Positions 1 through 7,404 are shown, counted from the first letter of the stretch. The stretch is 20,589 nucleotides of DNA from JBBQTU01 sp038213005 (GCA_038213005.1 JBBQTU010000048.1:1-20589), one strand, 5' to 3'. The notes: generated by a model from the sequence alone, not told the origin. Numbers and translations are program-made.

Positions 1-425
1 ACGCACACCACGTGGTCAACATGATTCAGGATCCGCCGGTCCAGCCACTCATAGGCCCGCACCTTCAGCGTCGCCCACGTCCAGCCTCGCGACACCGCCA
101 CCACCGGCACCCCCGCCCTCCGAGCCGCCATATACCCGATAATGTCCGGCTTATAGCCGTGGCACAGCAGCACGTCCGCCCGCAACGACCGCAGGCAACT
201 CGCCACCTCTTTCGCCGCCGACCAGAGCCGGGGGGCATTGCCCCGCAGTTCCACCGCCGCCAGACCGTGGTTCCGCAGTTCCTGAACAAACGGCCGGTTC
301 AGCCCGTGTTCCCGAAACGAGAGGAACACCGACCGATACTCCGCCGGCATCGCCCTGGCCAGGCCCAGCATCTGCCGCTCAGGGCCGCCGAAAAATGGAG
401 AGGCTGTCAGGTGCACAATATTCAT
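1..425 (-). CDS. GT4-like glycosyltransferase, N-terminal part (runs off left edge)
   Basis: Reading leftward from the ATG at 423-425 gives an open frame of 141 codons with no stop before the window edge, so the C-terminal part is missing. The start MNIVHLTASPFFGGPERQML is the typical N-terminal Rossmann opening of GT4/GT-B glycosyltransferases: a beta strand followed by a GG-x-E-R loop at about residues 13-17. The later segment LRADVLLCHGYKPDIIGY (about residues 80-97) is the usual 'search for the hidden place' strand. The enzyme probably transfers a sugar from a nucleotide donor in the cytoplasm. The donor-binding C-terminal half is not visible, so donor and acceptor are unknown. The start lies 3 nt after the stop of the upstream glycosyltransferase, so it is the third gene of the operon. 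Family call is good; specificity is unknown. Confidence 0.85.
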   Translation of the reverse strand, partial: MNIVHLTASPFFGGPERQMLGLARAMPAEYRSVFLSFREHGLNRPFVQELRNHGLAAVELRGNAPRLWSAAKEVASCLRSLRADVLLCHGYKPDIIGYMAARRAGVPVVAVSRGWTWATLKVRAYEWLDRRILNHVDHVVC

Positions 426-428
426 GAT

Positions 429-1739
429 TCATCCCTGCGGCGGCTGCGGAATAATTGACGGCACAGTTGATTCGATCCCCAATGACCGGTTCGTCGACGG
501 GCGTATCGCCGGTCCGCTGGTGTTCAGCCGATAGCGACCCAGGTCCTCCCACACCTCTTCCAGTCGTCGCGACAGCGATTCCCAGTCATAACGCTGCCGC
601 ACCATCGCCCGCGCATTGTCCGCAAGCGCCGCCATCGGCGCGGGCTGCCGAATCGCCTGCACCAGCATCGACACGTGCTCTTCCACGCTGCCCGACACCT
701 TCAAGTGCTCATCCGCCGTCACACTCAACCCCTCAGCACCCACACGGCTGGACACCACCGGCGTGCCCGCCGCCATCGCCTCCAGTATCTTCAGCCGCGA
801 ACCCCCGCCGATCCGAAGCGGCACAGTCATCGCCGTCGCCCGAGCCAGGTACGGCCGAACATCTGGAACATCCGCGTGCAATTCCACGCCTGGCGTCCCC
901 TGGATGCGCGACACCAGCCACTGCGGCGGCCGGCGCCCGACCATCACCAGACGCGCTTCAGGCTCCTGCTGCTGCACCAGCGGGAATATCTGATCCAGCA
1001 GCACCCGTGCCGCATCCAGGTTCGGCCGCCAGTCCAGGCTGCCCAGAAACAGCAGGCTTGCCCGCTGCGGGCTTCGCGCCATCTCAGCAAAATGGGCGCA
1101 GTCCACGCCGTTATCCACCACCGCCGTGTGCGTGATGCCAAACTCTTTCCTCGCCAGTTCCTGATCCTCCGGGCTGACCGTGACCACACACTCCACTTCG
1201 CTAAACAGTCGTTGTTCCACGCGATGGAACTTGCGCCACTGCTGACGCAGATACCATTTCTTCACCGGATTCGTCTCGCTCTGCACATAACGCTCCCAGA
1301 TCAGCGACTCCACGTTGTGAGCAACGACGACCCGCCTCACCCCTGACACCCCGCGCAGCGCATCGGCATACGCCAGCCACTCAAACTGCCACACATCCAC
1401 CTTCTCGGAGATGGCATGCCGCAAGATCGCCTTGCGCATCGCGCGGCTGTTGTGCGAACTCACCGCATACGGAGACCGCGACGCCAGATTCGCCGCCAGA
1501 CGCCAGTACAGCCCCGCCCCCGTCCGCTTGGGCGGTTCATCGTCGGCGATGATCGTCCGGATCCCCCGCTGCTCCAGATAGCTGACCGCCTCCTGCGTCT
1601 CAGCACTTCCTGCATCCGCCCGCGCGATGTACGTCAGCCGATGCCGCTTGGCCAGCTTGAGCATCAGGTTCAGCGTGCGGATTCGGTTGCCCGCCGTCGG
1701 CGGATAGGGCATCGACTCATTGACGATGACCACATTCAT
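429..1739 (-). CDS. Glycosyltransferase family 4 (GT-B), 436 aa
   Basis: A cytoplasmic GT-B glycosyltransferase. The N-terminal domain opens with MNVVIVNESMPYPPTAGNR (residues 1-19). The two domains join around VVDNGVDCAHF (about 207-217). The C-terminal domain starts with LLFLGSLDWRPN (229-240). The donor-site segment is IGGGSRLKILEAMAAGTP (310-327), with E320 as the conserved second glutamate. The first glutamate of the classical E-x7-E pair is a glycine here, as I recall for the GGG-[ST]-RLK subgroup that includes sugar transferases of PEP-CTERM/EpsH-type exopolysaccharide loci. The length is slightly above the usual 380-410 because of a low-complexity, Pro/Ser-rich tail after residue 405. 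Its ATG overlaps the stop of the preceding gene (ATGA at 1736-1739), implying translational coupling. Acceptor and donor sugars cannot be read from the sequence. Confidence 0.9.
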   Translation of the reverse strand: MNVVIVNESMPYPPTAGNRIRTLNLMLKLAKRHRLTYIARADAGSAETQEAVSYLEQRGIRTIIADDEPPKRTGAGLYWRLAANLASRSPYAVSSHNSRAMRKAILRHAISEKVDVWQFEWLAYADALRGVSGVRRVVVAHNVESLIWERYVQSETNPVKKWYLRQQWRKFHRVEQRLFSEVECVVTVSPEDQELARKEFGITHTAVVDNGVDCAHFAEMARSPQRASLLFLGSLDWRPNLDAARVLLDQIFPLVQQQEPEARLVMVGRRPPQWLVSRIQGTPGVELHADVPDVRPYLARATAMTVPLRIGGGSRLKILEAMAAGTPVVSSRVGAEGLSVTADEHLKVSGSVEEHVSMLVQAIRQPAPMAALADNARAMVRQRYDWESLSRRLEEVWEDLGRYRLNTSGPAIRPSTNRSLGIESTVPSIIPQPPQG

Positions 1740-2911
1740 TCGGCCACCCCATACAACTCGCTGTGCCGCTTCACCAGTTGGTCCAGGCTGTATGCCTCGC
1801 TCACCAGTTCACGTCCGCCCCGGCCCATCCGCTCGCACGGCTCGGCATCGCCCAGCAACCGCACCAGCGCCTTGGCCAGTTCACCCACATCCCGCCGCGG
1901 CACCAGCAACCCTGTCTGCCCATCCTTCACCACCAGCGGCAAATCTCCCACGCTCGTGGCGATCACCGGCAGCCCCGCCGCCATCGCCTCCAGCACCGCA
2001 ATCGGCAAGCCCTCCCGATCGGAACTCAGCACAAACACATCCGCCCCGGCCAGTATCTGCGGAATATCCCTCCTCACCCCAAGCATCGCCACGCGGCCGC
2101 CAAGGTTCAGCTTCGCGATGACCTCCTCGATCGCCGCCTGCTCGACCCCGTCACCCACGATCAGTAGCTTGGCATCAGGCACCCGCGCCGCCGCCTCTGC
2201 AAACGCCGCCAGCAGCAGCCGATGATTTTTCTCCGGGAACAGCCGCGCCACGATCACCGCCGCCCGGTCCGCCGGCTTCAGCCCCAAGGCCTCACGCGCC
2301 GCCGCTCGCGGCACATTGAAACGACCCAGATCCACCGCCGCCCTCACGATCTCCAGTTTCCCCGCGGGGATCCCCACCTTCTCCCGCAGCACCCGCTCCC
2401 CATCGGCACCGATCGCCGTCACGCGATGGCAGAAGATCGACAGCAATCGCAGCATCCATCTCAGCTTGCGGCTCTTGTACATCTCCACCGAATGCTCGGT
2501 GTGCACAATGCGGATCCCCAGCAGCCGCGCCGCCACCACGCTGTAAAGCAGTTGGTTCAGATGATGCGTGTGGATCACATCCACCTTCTCACGACGCAGC
2601 AACTGGAACATCCTGCCCATCAGCCGCCAGTCCACCCCCGGCCGACGGTTCATGATGTGATACGGCACACCGCGCCGCCTGACTTCCGGCTCCAGCGCCC
2701 CTCCCTGGTCGATCCCGCACATCACCGACCTGTACTTCGACGCATCCAGGCCCGACGCCACCGTCAACGCGTAGGTCTCGGCCCCCCCGGCCACCAGCGA
2801 CCAGGTCACCTGCATCACCGTCCGCCTGCGGCGCACTTCAGCCCGCTCCGACATTTTGGCCGGTACGCCCATCACCACCCGACCTGCTGTCGTGTCCGGT
2901 AGACTTGTCAC
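1736..2911 (-). CDS. Glycosyltransferase family 4, first gene of the glycan operon (GTG start)
   Basis: A 391-aa GT4 retaining glycosyltransferase. The N-terminal domain has WSLVAGGAETYAL (about residues 37-49), the GG-A-E acceptor-side loop. A histidine-rich HTHHLNQLLYS strand follows. The C-terminal donor domain contains VARLFPEKNH, LLIVGDGVEQ and the E-x7-E motif in REGLPIAVLEAMAAG (E300 and E308). The open frame extends up to 3037, but that extension (Arg/Gly-rich) is translated repeat sequence. I chose the GTG at 2909-2911 because AGGAG (complement of 2921-2925) lies 9 nt upstream; internal ATGs at residues 14, 20 and 33 have no comparable site. The product probably adds one sugar of an exopolysaccharide or lipid-linked glycan. 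It is the first of three coupled glycosyltransferase genes, with its upstream spacer filled by tandem hairpin repeats. Confidence 0.9.
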   Translation of the reverse strand: MTSLPDTTAGRVVMGVPAKMSERAEVRRRRTVMQVTWSLVAGGAETYALTVASGLDASKYRSVMCGIDQGGALEPEVRRRGVPYHIMNRRPGVDWRLMGRMFQLLRREKVDVIHTHHLNQLLYSVVAARLLGIRIVHTEHSVEMYKSRKLRWMLRLLSIFCHRVTAIGADGERVLREKVGIPAGKLEIVRAAVDLGRFNVPRAAAREALGLKPADRAAVIVARLFPEKNHRLLLAAFAEAAARVPDAKLLIVGDGVEQAAIEEVIAKLNLGGRVAMLGVRRDIPQILAGADVFVLSSDREGLPIAVLEAMAAGLPVIATSVGDLPLVVKDGQTGLLVPRRDVGELAKALVRLLGDAEPCERMGRGGRELVSEAYSLDQLVKRHSELYGVAE

Positions 2912-2920
2912 GATGCAATG

Positions 2921-2925
2921 CTCCT
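2921..2925 (-). promoter_or_regulatory. Shine-Dalgarno site deciding the GTG start at 2911
   Basis: The minus strand reads AGGAG here, followed by 9 nt and then GTG. It supports the short form of the first glycosyltransferase over the 42-codon longer open frame, whose extra N-terminus is Arg/Gly-rich and overlaps the tandem repeats. Confidence 0.6.
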
Positions 2926-2982
2926 GTTTCGCCTCTATGGCATTCGTCCTCCCTCCACTGTGCGAACGCCGTGCCGATGCCG

Positions 2983-3256
2983 CAGCCCTCTTCCGCGGTC
3001 CACCCGGCCCCGGGTGGGTCCGCCGCCTCTCCCCCACACCAACTTGGCAAATTCGCCTCTCGCCTCTGGCCCGACAAACCAGCCCTCTTCAGTGGCCCAC
3101 CCGCCTCGGGTGGGTCGTCCGCACCACACCAACTTTGCAGATTCGCCACTCGTCCTCCGGCCCGACAAACCAGCCCTCTTCAGTGGCCCACCCGCCTCGG
3201 GTGGGTCCCCCGCACCACACCAACTTTGCAGATTCGCCACTCGTCCTCCCGCCGCC
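2983..3256. repeat. Three-copy tandem repeat, each copy with a GC-rich hairpin
   Basis: The copies start at 2983, 3080 and 3171, giving units of about 97, 91 and 86 bp (the last incomplete). Each begins CAGCCCTCTTC and holds a hairpin: CCCACCCG-CCT-CGGGTGGG in copies two and three, and CCACCCGG-CC-CCGGGTGG in copy one. Copies two and three differ at only two positions over their first ~78 bases. Copy one is more diverged but keeps the stem paired. The array fills most of the 423-bp spacer between the divergent glycosyltransferase operon and the small gene at 3335. No gene is visible in that spacer; frames across the array encode the same Gly/Arg-rich peptide repeatedly and are translated repeat. 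Confidence 0.9.
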
Positions 3257-3319
3257 AGCCGCCTTTCGCCAATGCGCCGCCAGGGCCGCCGCTTTCCCAC
3301 ACCCCGATCCCGGTCGATG

Positions 3320-3328
3320 TGCTACAAT
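3320..3328 (+). promoter_or_regulatory. Extended -10 promoter, probably giving a leaderless transcript
   Basis: TG-C-TACAAT matches an extended -10 element (TGnTAnnnT). Only 6 nt separate it from the ATG at 3335, so transcription would start at or next to the start codon. No Shine-Dalgarno sequence is present and no clear -35 is seen, as is usual for extended -10 promoters. Confidence 0.5.
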
Positions 3329-3334
3329 GCCCCC

Positions 3335-3568
3335 ATGCCAGCACCCATCGGAAGCCTCTGCGTATTCCGCGACGACGGCCTGACCCATTGGAAAGTCGCC
3401 CTCTGCCACAACTGCGGCGTCAACAAAGAGGTCCTTGGCCAGTTCTCTTCCCAGAGCGAGGCCGAAGCCTTCGCCACCGCCGAACAAGCCCGCCGCAACA
3501 ACGCCGGCATCAAGACCCCCTACGCCCTCCACGTCGACGACTGCCCCTGCTGGCAAAAGCAACTCTGA
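3335..3568 (+). CDS. Small Cys-rich (zinc-ribbon-like) protein of unknown function
   Basis: A 77-aa protein that I do not recognise by name. It has paired cysteines, CHNC at residues 24-27 and CPC at 70-72, plus C9. The layout could bind one zinc ion, but this is inferred from spacing only. The middle (about 36-56) is Ala/Gln/Glu-rich and likely helical. There is no signal peptide or membrane segment, so it is probably cytoplasmic. Third codon positions are strongly C/G, matching neighbouring real genes. The open frame extends upstream to 2918, but that part crosses the tandem repeats. The ATG at 3335 sits 6 nt after a good extended -10 element, fixing this start as a probable leaderless one. 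It is divergent from the glycosyltransferase operon and 120 nt upstream of trpE on the same strand. The intervening pyrimidine tract and separate -10 argue that trpE has its own promoter. Confidence 0.7.
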   Translation: MPAPIGSLCVFRDDGLTHWKVALCHNCGVNKEVLGQFSSQSEAEAFATAEQARRNNAGIKTPYALHVDDCPCWQKQL

Positions 3569-3645
3569 CCCCCCCGCCCTCTCGCCCCCCTCCCGCCCAC
3601 TCGCCCTCACGCCCTCTCTCCCTCTCGCTCTCGTCCCCCTCCTAA
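3569..3645 (+). repeat. C/T-only low-complexity tract between the small gene and trpE
   Basis: About 75 nt is almost purely C and T on the plus strand, made of degenerate CCCTCTCG / CCCTCACG-type words, with very few purines. It has no coding character. Similar CTCTCAC words flank the element at 7196-7404 and occur elsewhere in the spacers. Confidence 0.7.
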
Positions 3646-3672
3646 CCGCGTGCATGACGCCGCCCCTGCCAT

Positions 3673-3678
3673 TAGAAT
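3673..3678 (+). promoter_or_regulatory. Candidate -10 box of trpE
   Basis: TAGAAT lies 10 nt before the ATG at 3689. A start 6-8 nt downstream would leave a 5' leader of only 2-4 nt. There is no Shine-Dalgarno sequence, no trp leader peptide and no attenuator in this short space. No convincing -35 was seen. Confidence 0.4.
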
Positions 3679-3688
3679 CCCGCCCATC

Positions 3689-5188
3689 ATGGCTCGATAC
3701 TTCCCCGATTTTCCAGCGTTCGCCGCCGCCGCCAAAGAGGCCGAGATCGTCCCCGTCTACCGCCAGTTGATGGCCGACCACCTCACCCCCGTCACCGCCT
3801 TCGAACTGCTCGGCCGCGAGGCCCACGCCTTCCTGCTCGAAAGCGTCGTCGGCGGCGAACGCATCGCCCGCTACAGTTTCATCGCCGCCGGGCCCACCAC
3901 CGTCTATCAGGTCTCCTGCGGCGATGCCCAGCTCATCGACTTCCGCACCGGCCAGACCCGCAGCTTCCAGACCACCGACCCGCTGGCCGACCTCGCCAAA
4001 CTCCTGCCCCAGCGCAAATACCACCGGTCCAAGAATCTCCCCGCCTTCACCGGCGGACTGGTCGGCTACGCCGGCTACGACACCATCCGTTACTACGAAG
4101 CCGAAAAGCTCAACCACCCGCCCCACGATGACCGCCACCTGCCCGATGTCCTCTTCGGCGTCTACGGCGAGATGGTCGTCTTCGACCACGTCGACAAGAC
4201 CATCAAGGTCGTGGCCAACGCCCAGATGGACTCGCATTCCAGCCTCGAGGAAACCTACTCCGACGCCAAGCGCCGCATCGACGCCATCGTCCAGAAACTC
4301 AGCCAGTCGCCGCGCGGCGCCAGCGGCGAGATCGACCCGCACAGCCCCCTGTCCCTGAATTACGAAAGCAACTTCACCCAGGCCCAGTTCGAGCAGGCGA
4401 TCCTCAAGGGCAAGGAATTCATCAAGGCCGGCGACATCTTCCAGTACGTCCCCAGCCAGCGTCTCCGGGTCGCCAGCAAGGCCGACCCGTTCGATGTCTA
4501 CCGCGCCCTGCGCGTCATTAACCCCTCCCCGTTCATGTTCTATCTTAAGACGCCGGCCTGCGTCCTGATCGGCGCCAGCCCCGAGATCCTCTGTCGCGTC
4601 CAGGATCGCAAGATCACCAGCCGCCCGCTGGCCGGTACGCGCAAGCGCGGCGCGACCGAAGCCGAAGATGTCGCACTGGAAAAGGAACTGCTCGCCGACC
4701 CCAAGGAACGCGCCGAGCACATCATGCTCGTCGACCTGCACCGCAACGACGTCGGCCGGGTCGCCAAGGTCGGCAGCGTTGAGATCTCCGACGTCATGAC
4801 CGTCGAGCGCTACAGCCACGTCATGCACATCACCAGCAACGTCACCGGCGTGCTGGAAGACCAGTACTCCGCCCTCGACGCCCTGCGCGTCTCGCTCCCG
4901 GTCGGCACCGTCTCCGGCGCCCCCAAGATCCGCGCCATGCAGATCATCGACCAGCTCGAACCCACCCGCCGCGGCCCCTACGGCGGCGCTGTCGGCTACC
5001 TCGACCTCGACGGCAACATGGACACCTGCATCGCCCTTCGCACCATCGTCTGGAAAGACGGCATGTTCGACGTGCAGGCCGGCGCCGGCATCGTCGCCGA
5101 CTCCGTCCCCGCCAGCGAATACGAAGAAACCATGAGCAAGGCCCGCGCCATGCTGAAAGCCGTCCAAGCCGCCCAGGACGGCTTCTAG
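3689..5188 (+). CDS. trpE: Anthranilate synthase component I
   Basis: A 499-aa chorismate-utilising enzyme that makes anthranilate from chorismate and ammonia, or glutamine with TrpG; it is the first step of tryptophan synthesis. The N-terminal regulatory half has LLES (residues 49-52), the tryptophan feedback-site motif, and GGLVGYAGYD (122-131). The C-terminal chorismate-binding domain has FQYVPSQR (251-258), PLAGTRKRG (313-321), LVDLHRND (347-354), GTVSGAPK (406-413) and GAGIVADSVP (465-474), followed by the ExxYEE metal site. LLES favours TrpE over PabB. The open frame runs back to a GTG at 3650, but the ATG at 3689 gives the expected MARYFPDF start just after a TAGAAT box. No trpG or other trp gene is adjacent: the next gene is convergent and unrelated, so the amidotransferase partner must be encoded elsewhere. 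Confidence 0.95.
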   Translation: MARYFPDFPAFAAAAKEAEIVPVYRQLMADHLTPVTAFELLGREAHAFLLESVVGGERIARYSFIAAGPTTVYQVSCGDAQLIDFRTGQTRSFQTTDPLADLAKLLPQRKYHRSKNLPAFTGGLVGYAGYDTIRYYEAEKLNHPPHDDRHLPDVLFGVYGEMVVFDHVDKTIKVVANAQMDSHSSLEETYSDAKRRIDAIVQKLSQSPRGASGEIDPHSPLSLNYESNFTQAQFEQAILKGKEFIKAGDIFQYVPSQRLRVASKADPFDVYRALRVINPSPFMFYLKTPACVLIGASPEILCRVQDRKITSRPLAGTRKRGATEAEDVALEKELLADPKERAEHIMLVDLHRNDVGRVAKVGSVEISDVMTVERYSHVMHITSNVTGVLEDQYSALDALRVSLPVGTVSGAPKIRAMQIIDQLEPTRRGPYGGAVGYLDLDGNMDTCIALRTIVWKDGMFDVQAGAGIVADSVPASEYEETMSKARAMLKAVQAAQDGF

Positions 5189-5275
5189 TGTGCTGCGGCC
5201 GAAGTGCATCAACATGGGTGACGGGTGGCGTGCTCAGGCCGGTACACCGGAATGAGCATGGGGCGCACAAGTAGT

Positions 5276-5290
5276 GCGAGGCGTCCTCGC
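5276..5290. terminator. Weak candidate terminator hairpin between convergent genes
   Basis: GCGAGG-CGT-CCTCGC forms a perfect 6-bp GC stem in the 180-bp space between the converging trpE and glycoside hydrolase genes. It is not followed by a T run on either strand, so an intrinsic terminator is only a guess from position. The rest of the spacer (5189-5368) shows no other clear signal. Confidence 0.2.
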
Positions 5291-5368
5291 CCGCACAGGA
5301 GCATCCAATGGCTCCCCCGCGGATCACGCCGTGTCCGTCGACGGCGCCCGGAACTGGGGGACCACGTG

Positions 5369-7081
5369 CTACCTCTCCCCGCGCAGATAATCGTGCGCCA
5401 GAATCTGAAACACGCTGCTGGTCCACGTATACGCCGGGTCCCGCAGCGCCTTGCCCGTCAACGCATCAAAATTCTCGGCATTCCCATTGTCCGCAACCGT
5501 CCGGCAAAATCGTTTTGCAATCTCCTTCGCCAGCGCCTTCTGCCCAAGCTGCGCCAATCCGTCCACGATCAGCATCGTCGAAGGCGCCCAGATCGGTCCG
5601 CGCCAGTAACCATCCGCCACATACTTCGGGCTCTTGATGCTCTCGGTCGCCAGCCCGTGGCGCGTGAGGAATCGTCCTTCCTCGCTCACCGCAGCTACCA
5701 GTTTCGCCGCGATCTCTGGCGGCAAGCGATTGCCCAGTATCAGCGGAATGTGCGGGATCAGGCTATCGCCACCCTCGGCCACCTTGTGATCGCCACTCCG
5801 CGGAGCGATGAAATGGTCGCCCCGCCAGTTGTGCGCCAGCAGCCGCTCCAGAAGCTGGTCCGCCCGCTTCTGCCAGCGATGTGCATCCCGCTTCTTGCCG
5901 ATCCGCTGGGCCATCTCCCCCAGCACATCCATCTGGATGATCAGGAACGACGACAGATCCGGCCCCTCCAGCGGCGTGCCAATATCAAAGCTCGTGCTGT
6001 TGTCCCAGCCCGAGTCGTTGCCATGACTGTATTGCGGAATCCCGTCATGGTCCGAGTCGCGGTTATCCATCCACCAGTTGGTCCATCGGCACAGCGGCTC
6101 GTAAAACTCCTTCAGCCGCCTGACGTTGATCCAGTCAGTGCGTTTCATGAGCTGCCGCAAAGTCCACCCGTGGATCGGCGGCTTGACGAAATTCCGCACC
6201 ATCGTGCGATCGTTGTAGCAGTCCGGCGGCGCCCCGCCGGCATCCTGGTGATCGAACGTCACCAGCAACTGATCCCACGCCATCTGCGGATTGTGGTACG
6301 ACAGCGCGATGGCGTTGAAGCAGTGATCCCAGTTCCAGACGTTGTGCATCCAGTTCTTACTCATCAGCATCGCCGGCCGGCGGAAATACCCGTCTGCCGC
6401 CACCACCGCCGACCAGTTCACGTATGCCGCCAGTTCCCCCGCCGCCGCCAGATTCTCCGGCATCGCCGGCGATCGCTTGAGCCACCCCGCGAACTCGCCC
6501 TGGACCTCCGCCACGCAATCCTGGAAGCTGCGCGTGTGGCAGTTGGTCGGCACCACGCTGGTGAACTCCTCAATCGCCCCCTCGATCGTCGACCCGGCCC
6601 GCCCCACCGACTGGAAATCCAGCACCACGTGCTTGCACATCACGCCATCCCACGGCGCATCCACCGCCAGCCGCCCCTTGAGCACACCCAGCACATAGCT
6701 CGACCGGTGCGCAAACGAGTTCACCGTCCATCGCCCACCATCAATCGGCATGGCAAACCCAAACGGAACCGTCTGGGTCAAACTCAGACGCACCCCCACG
6801 CCCTTGGCCAGGAATCGGATCGACTTCGGGCAGGCAAAACAGAACTCCGCATACCCCTGCTTACTCTCCAGGCGCAAGACGGCGGGCGTCACCTTGGTGG
6901 TCACCGCCACCGGCTTGCCGTCGGCGATCAGTTCGATGCGAAACACCTCCTGCATCGCGGCGTCGCCGTGCAGCGTGCGCAGATACACACCCTGCACCAG
7001 CGTCTTCCCATCCCCCCGCCGGGAAATCGCAAGAAAGGACCCGTACCGACTGAAACTCACGCCGAGAATATCAAAACTCAT
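5369..7081 (-). CDS. GH63/trehalase-like glycoside hydrolase ((alpha/alpha)6 barrel)
   Basis: A 570-aa inverting alpha-glycosidase of the GH63/GH37 type. The N-terminal ~200 residues are a beta-rich domain. The catalytic barrel starts near residue 208. Landmarks are KNWMHNVWNWDHCFNAIAL (242-260), SGWDNS (357-362) with D360 as predicted general acid, GYWRGPIW (491-498), and ENFDALTG (536-543) with E536 as predicted base. RDSDHDGIPQY (341-351) contains a DxDxDG loop that could bind calcium. Substrates in this family include glucosylated or mannosylated oligosaccharides, trehalose and mannosylglycerate; which applies cannot be decided. No signal peptide is seen, so it is probably cytoplasmic. 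The frame extends to 7162, but the ATG at 7081 gives the family-like start MSFDILGVSF. It is convergent with trpE and not in an operon, so its partner pathway is unclear. Confidence 0.85.
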   Translation of the reverse strand: MSFDILGVSFSRYGSFLAISRRGDGKTLVQGVYLRTLHGDAAMQEVFRIELIADGKPVAVTTKVTPAVLRLESKQGYAEFCFACPKSIRFLAKGVGVRLSLTQTVPFGFAMPIDGGRWTVNSFAHRSSYVLGVLKGRLAVDAPWDGVMCKHVVLDFQSVGRAGSTIEGAIEEFTSVVPTNCHTRSFQDCVAEVQGEFAGWLKRSPAMPENLAAAGELAAYVNWSAVVAADGYFRRPAMLMSKNWMHNVWNWDHCFNAIALSYHNPQMAWDQLLVTFDHQDAGGAPPDCYNDRTMVRNFVKPPIHGWTLRQLMKRTDWINVRRLKEFYEPLCRWTNWWMDNRDSDHDGIPQYSHGNDSGWDNSTSFDIGTPLEGPDLSSFLIIQMDVLGEMAQRIGKKRDAHRWQKRADQLLERLLAHNWRGDHFIAPRSGDHKVAEGGDSLIPHIPLILGNRLPPEIAAKLVAAVSEEGRFLTRHGLATESIKSPKYVADGYWRGPIWAPSTMLIVDGLAQLGQKALAKEIAKRFCRTVADNGNAENFDALTGKALRDPAYTWTSSVFQILAHDYLRGER

Positions 7082-7134
7082 GATGCGACCGCCCGCGCCA
7101 AATTGCCAACGCCTTCCCAAACTCGCAACGCGAC

Positions 7135-7140
7135 ATAATA
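7135..7140 (-). promoter_or_regulatory. Candidate -10 box of the glycoside hydrolase gene
   Basis: TATTAT on the minus strand, 53 nt upstream of the ATG at 7081. It would leave a leader of roughly 45 nt with no Shine-Dalgarno sequence near the ATG. No clear -35 was seen, and the match is by hexamer only. Confidence 0.3.
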
Positions 7141-7195
7141 CCGGCCCCACCCGCCGGAGCAATGCAATCTCAGGAGCCCTCTCTCACGCTCTCAC

Positions 7196-7404
7196 GGGGC
7201 GTGCCCATTTTTCCGGGCAGGCGAGTTCTCAGCCCCAACGGGGCGGCATTCTTATCCCCAGGGGAAGCGTACTCCCGCAGCCCTGGGTATGTCCCATTCC
7301 CCCGGAATGTGCCCGGAATGGGCGACACAGCTTTGAGCACCCTATTCGCTCCAACCACTCGCTGACGCGCAACTCGCATCTGCCCGGAAAAACGGGCACG
7401 CCCC
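7196..7404. mobile_element. MITE-like non-coding element with ~32-bp terminal inverted repeats and 6-bp flanking duplication
   Basis: The left arm (7196-7227) and the complement of the right arm (7371-7404) match at 31 of 32 positions with one 2-nt gap. Both begin GGGGCGTGCCC and end GCGAGTT. The hexamer TCTCAC lies immediately outside both ends (7190-7195 and 7405-7410), as expected for a target-site duplication. However, the left flank is itself CTCTCAC-rich, so the duplication is not conclusive. Inside are further palindromes: GCCCC-AAC-GGGGC (7232-7244), CCCAGGG at 7257-7263 pairing with CCCTGGG at 7281-7287, and CCCATTCC at 7293-7300 pairing with GGAATGGG at 7315-7322. No open frame of protein character is present, so any mobility would depend on a transposase elsewhere. 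Confidence 0.55.

Noticed and set aside
3089..5215. 708-codon open frame on the minus strand, opposite trpE
   Set aside because: It is antisense to an unmistakable trpE. Its Gly/Asp/Val-rich sequence is the usual mirror of a GC-rich gene and has no domain; its end is translated tandem repeat.
5225..7138. 637-codon plus frame opposite the glycoside hydrolase
   Set aside because: Arg/His/Pro-rich mirror of a gene with intact catalytic motifs; no protein character of its own.
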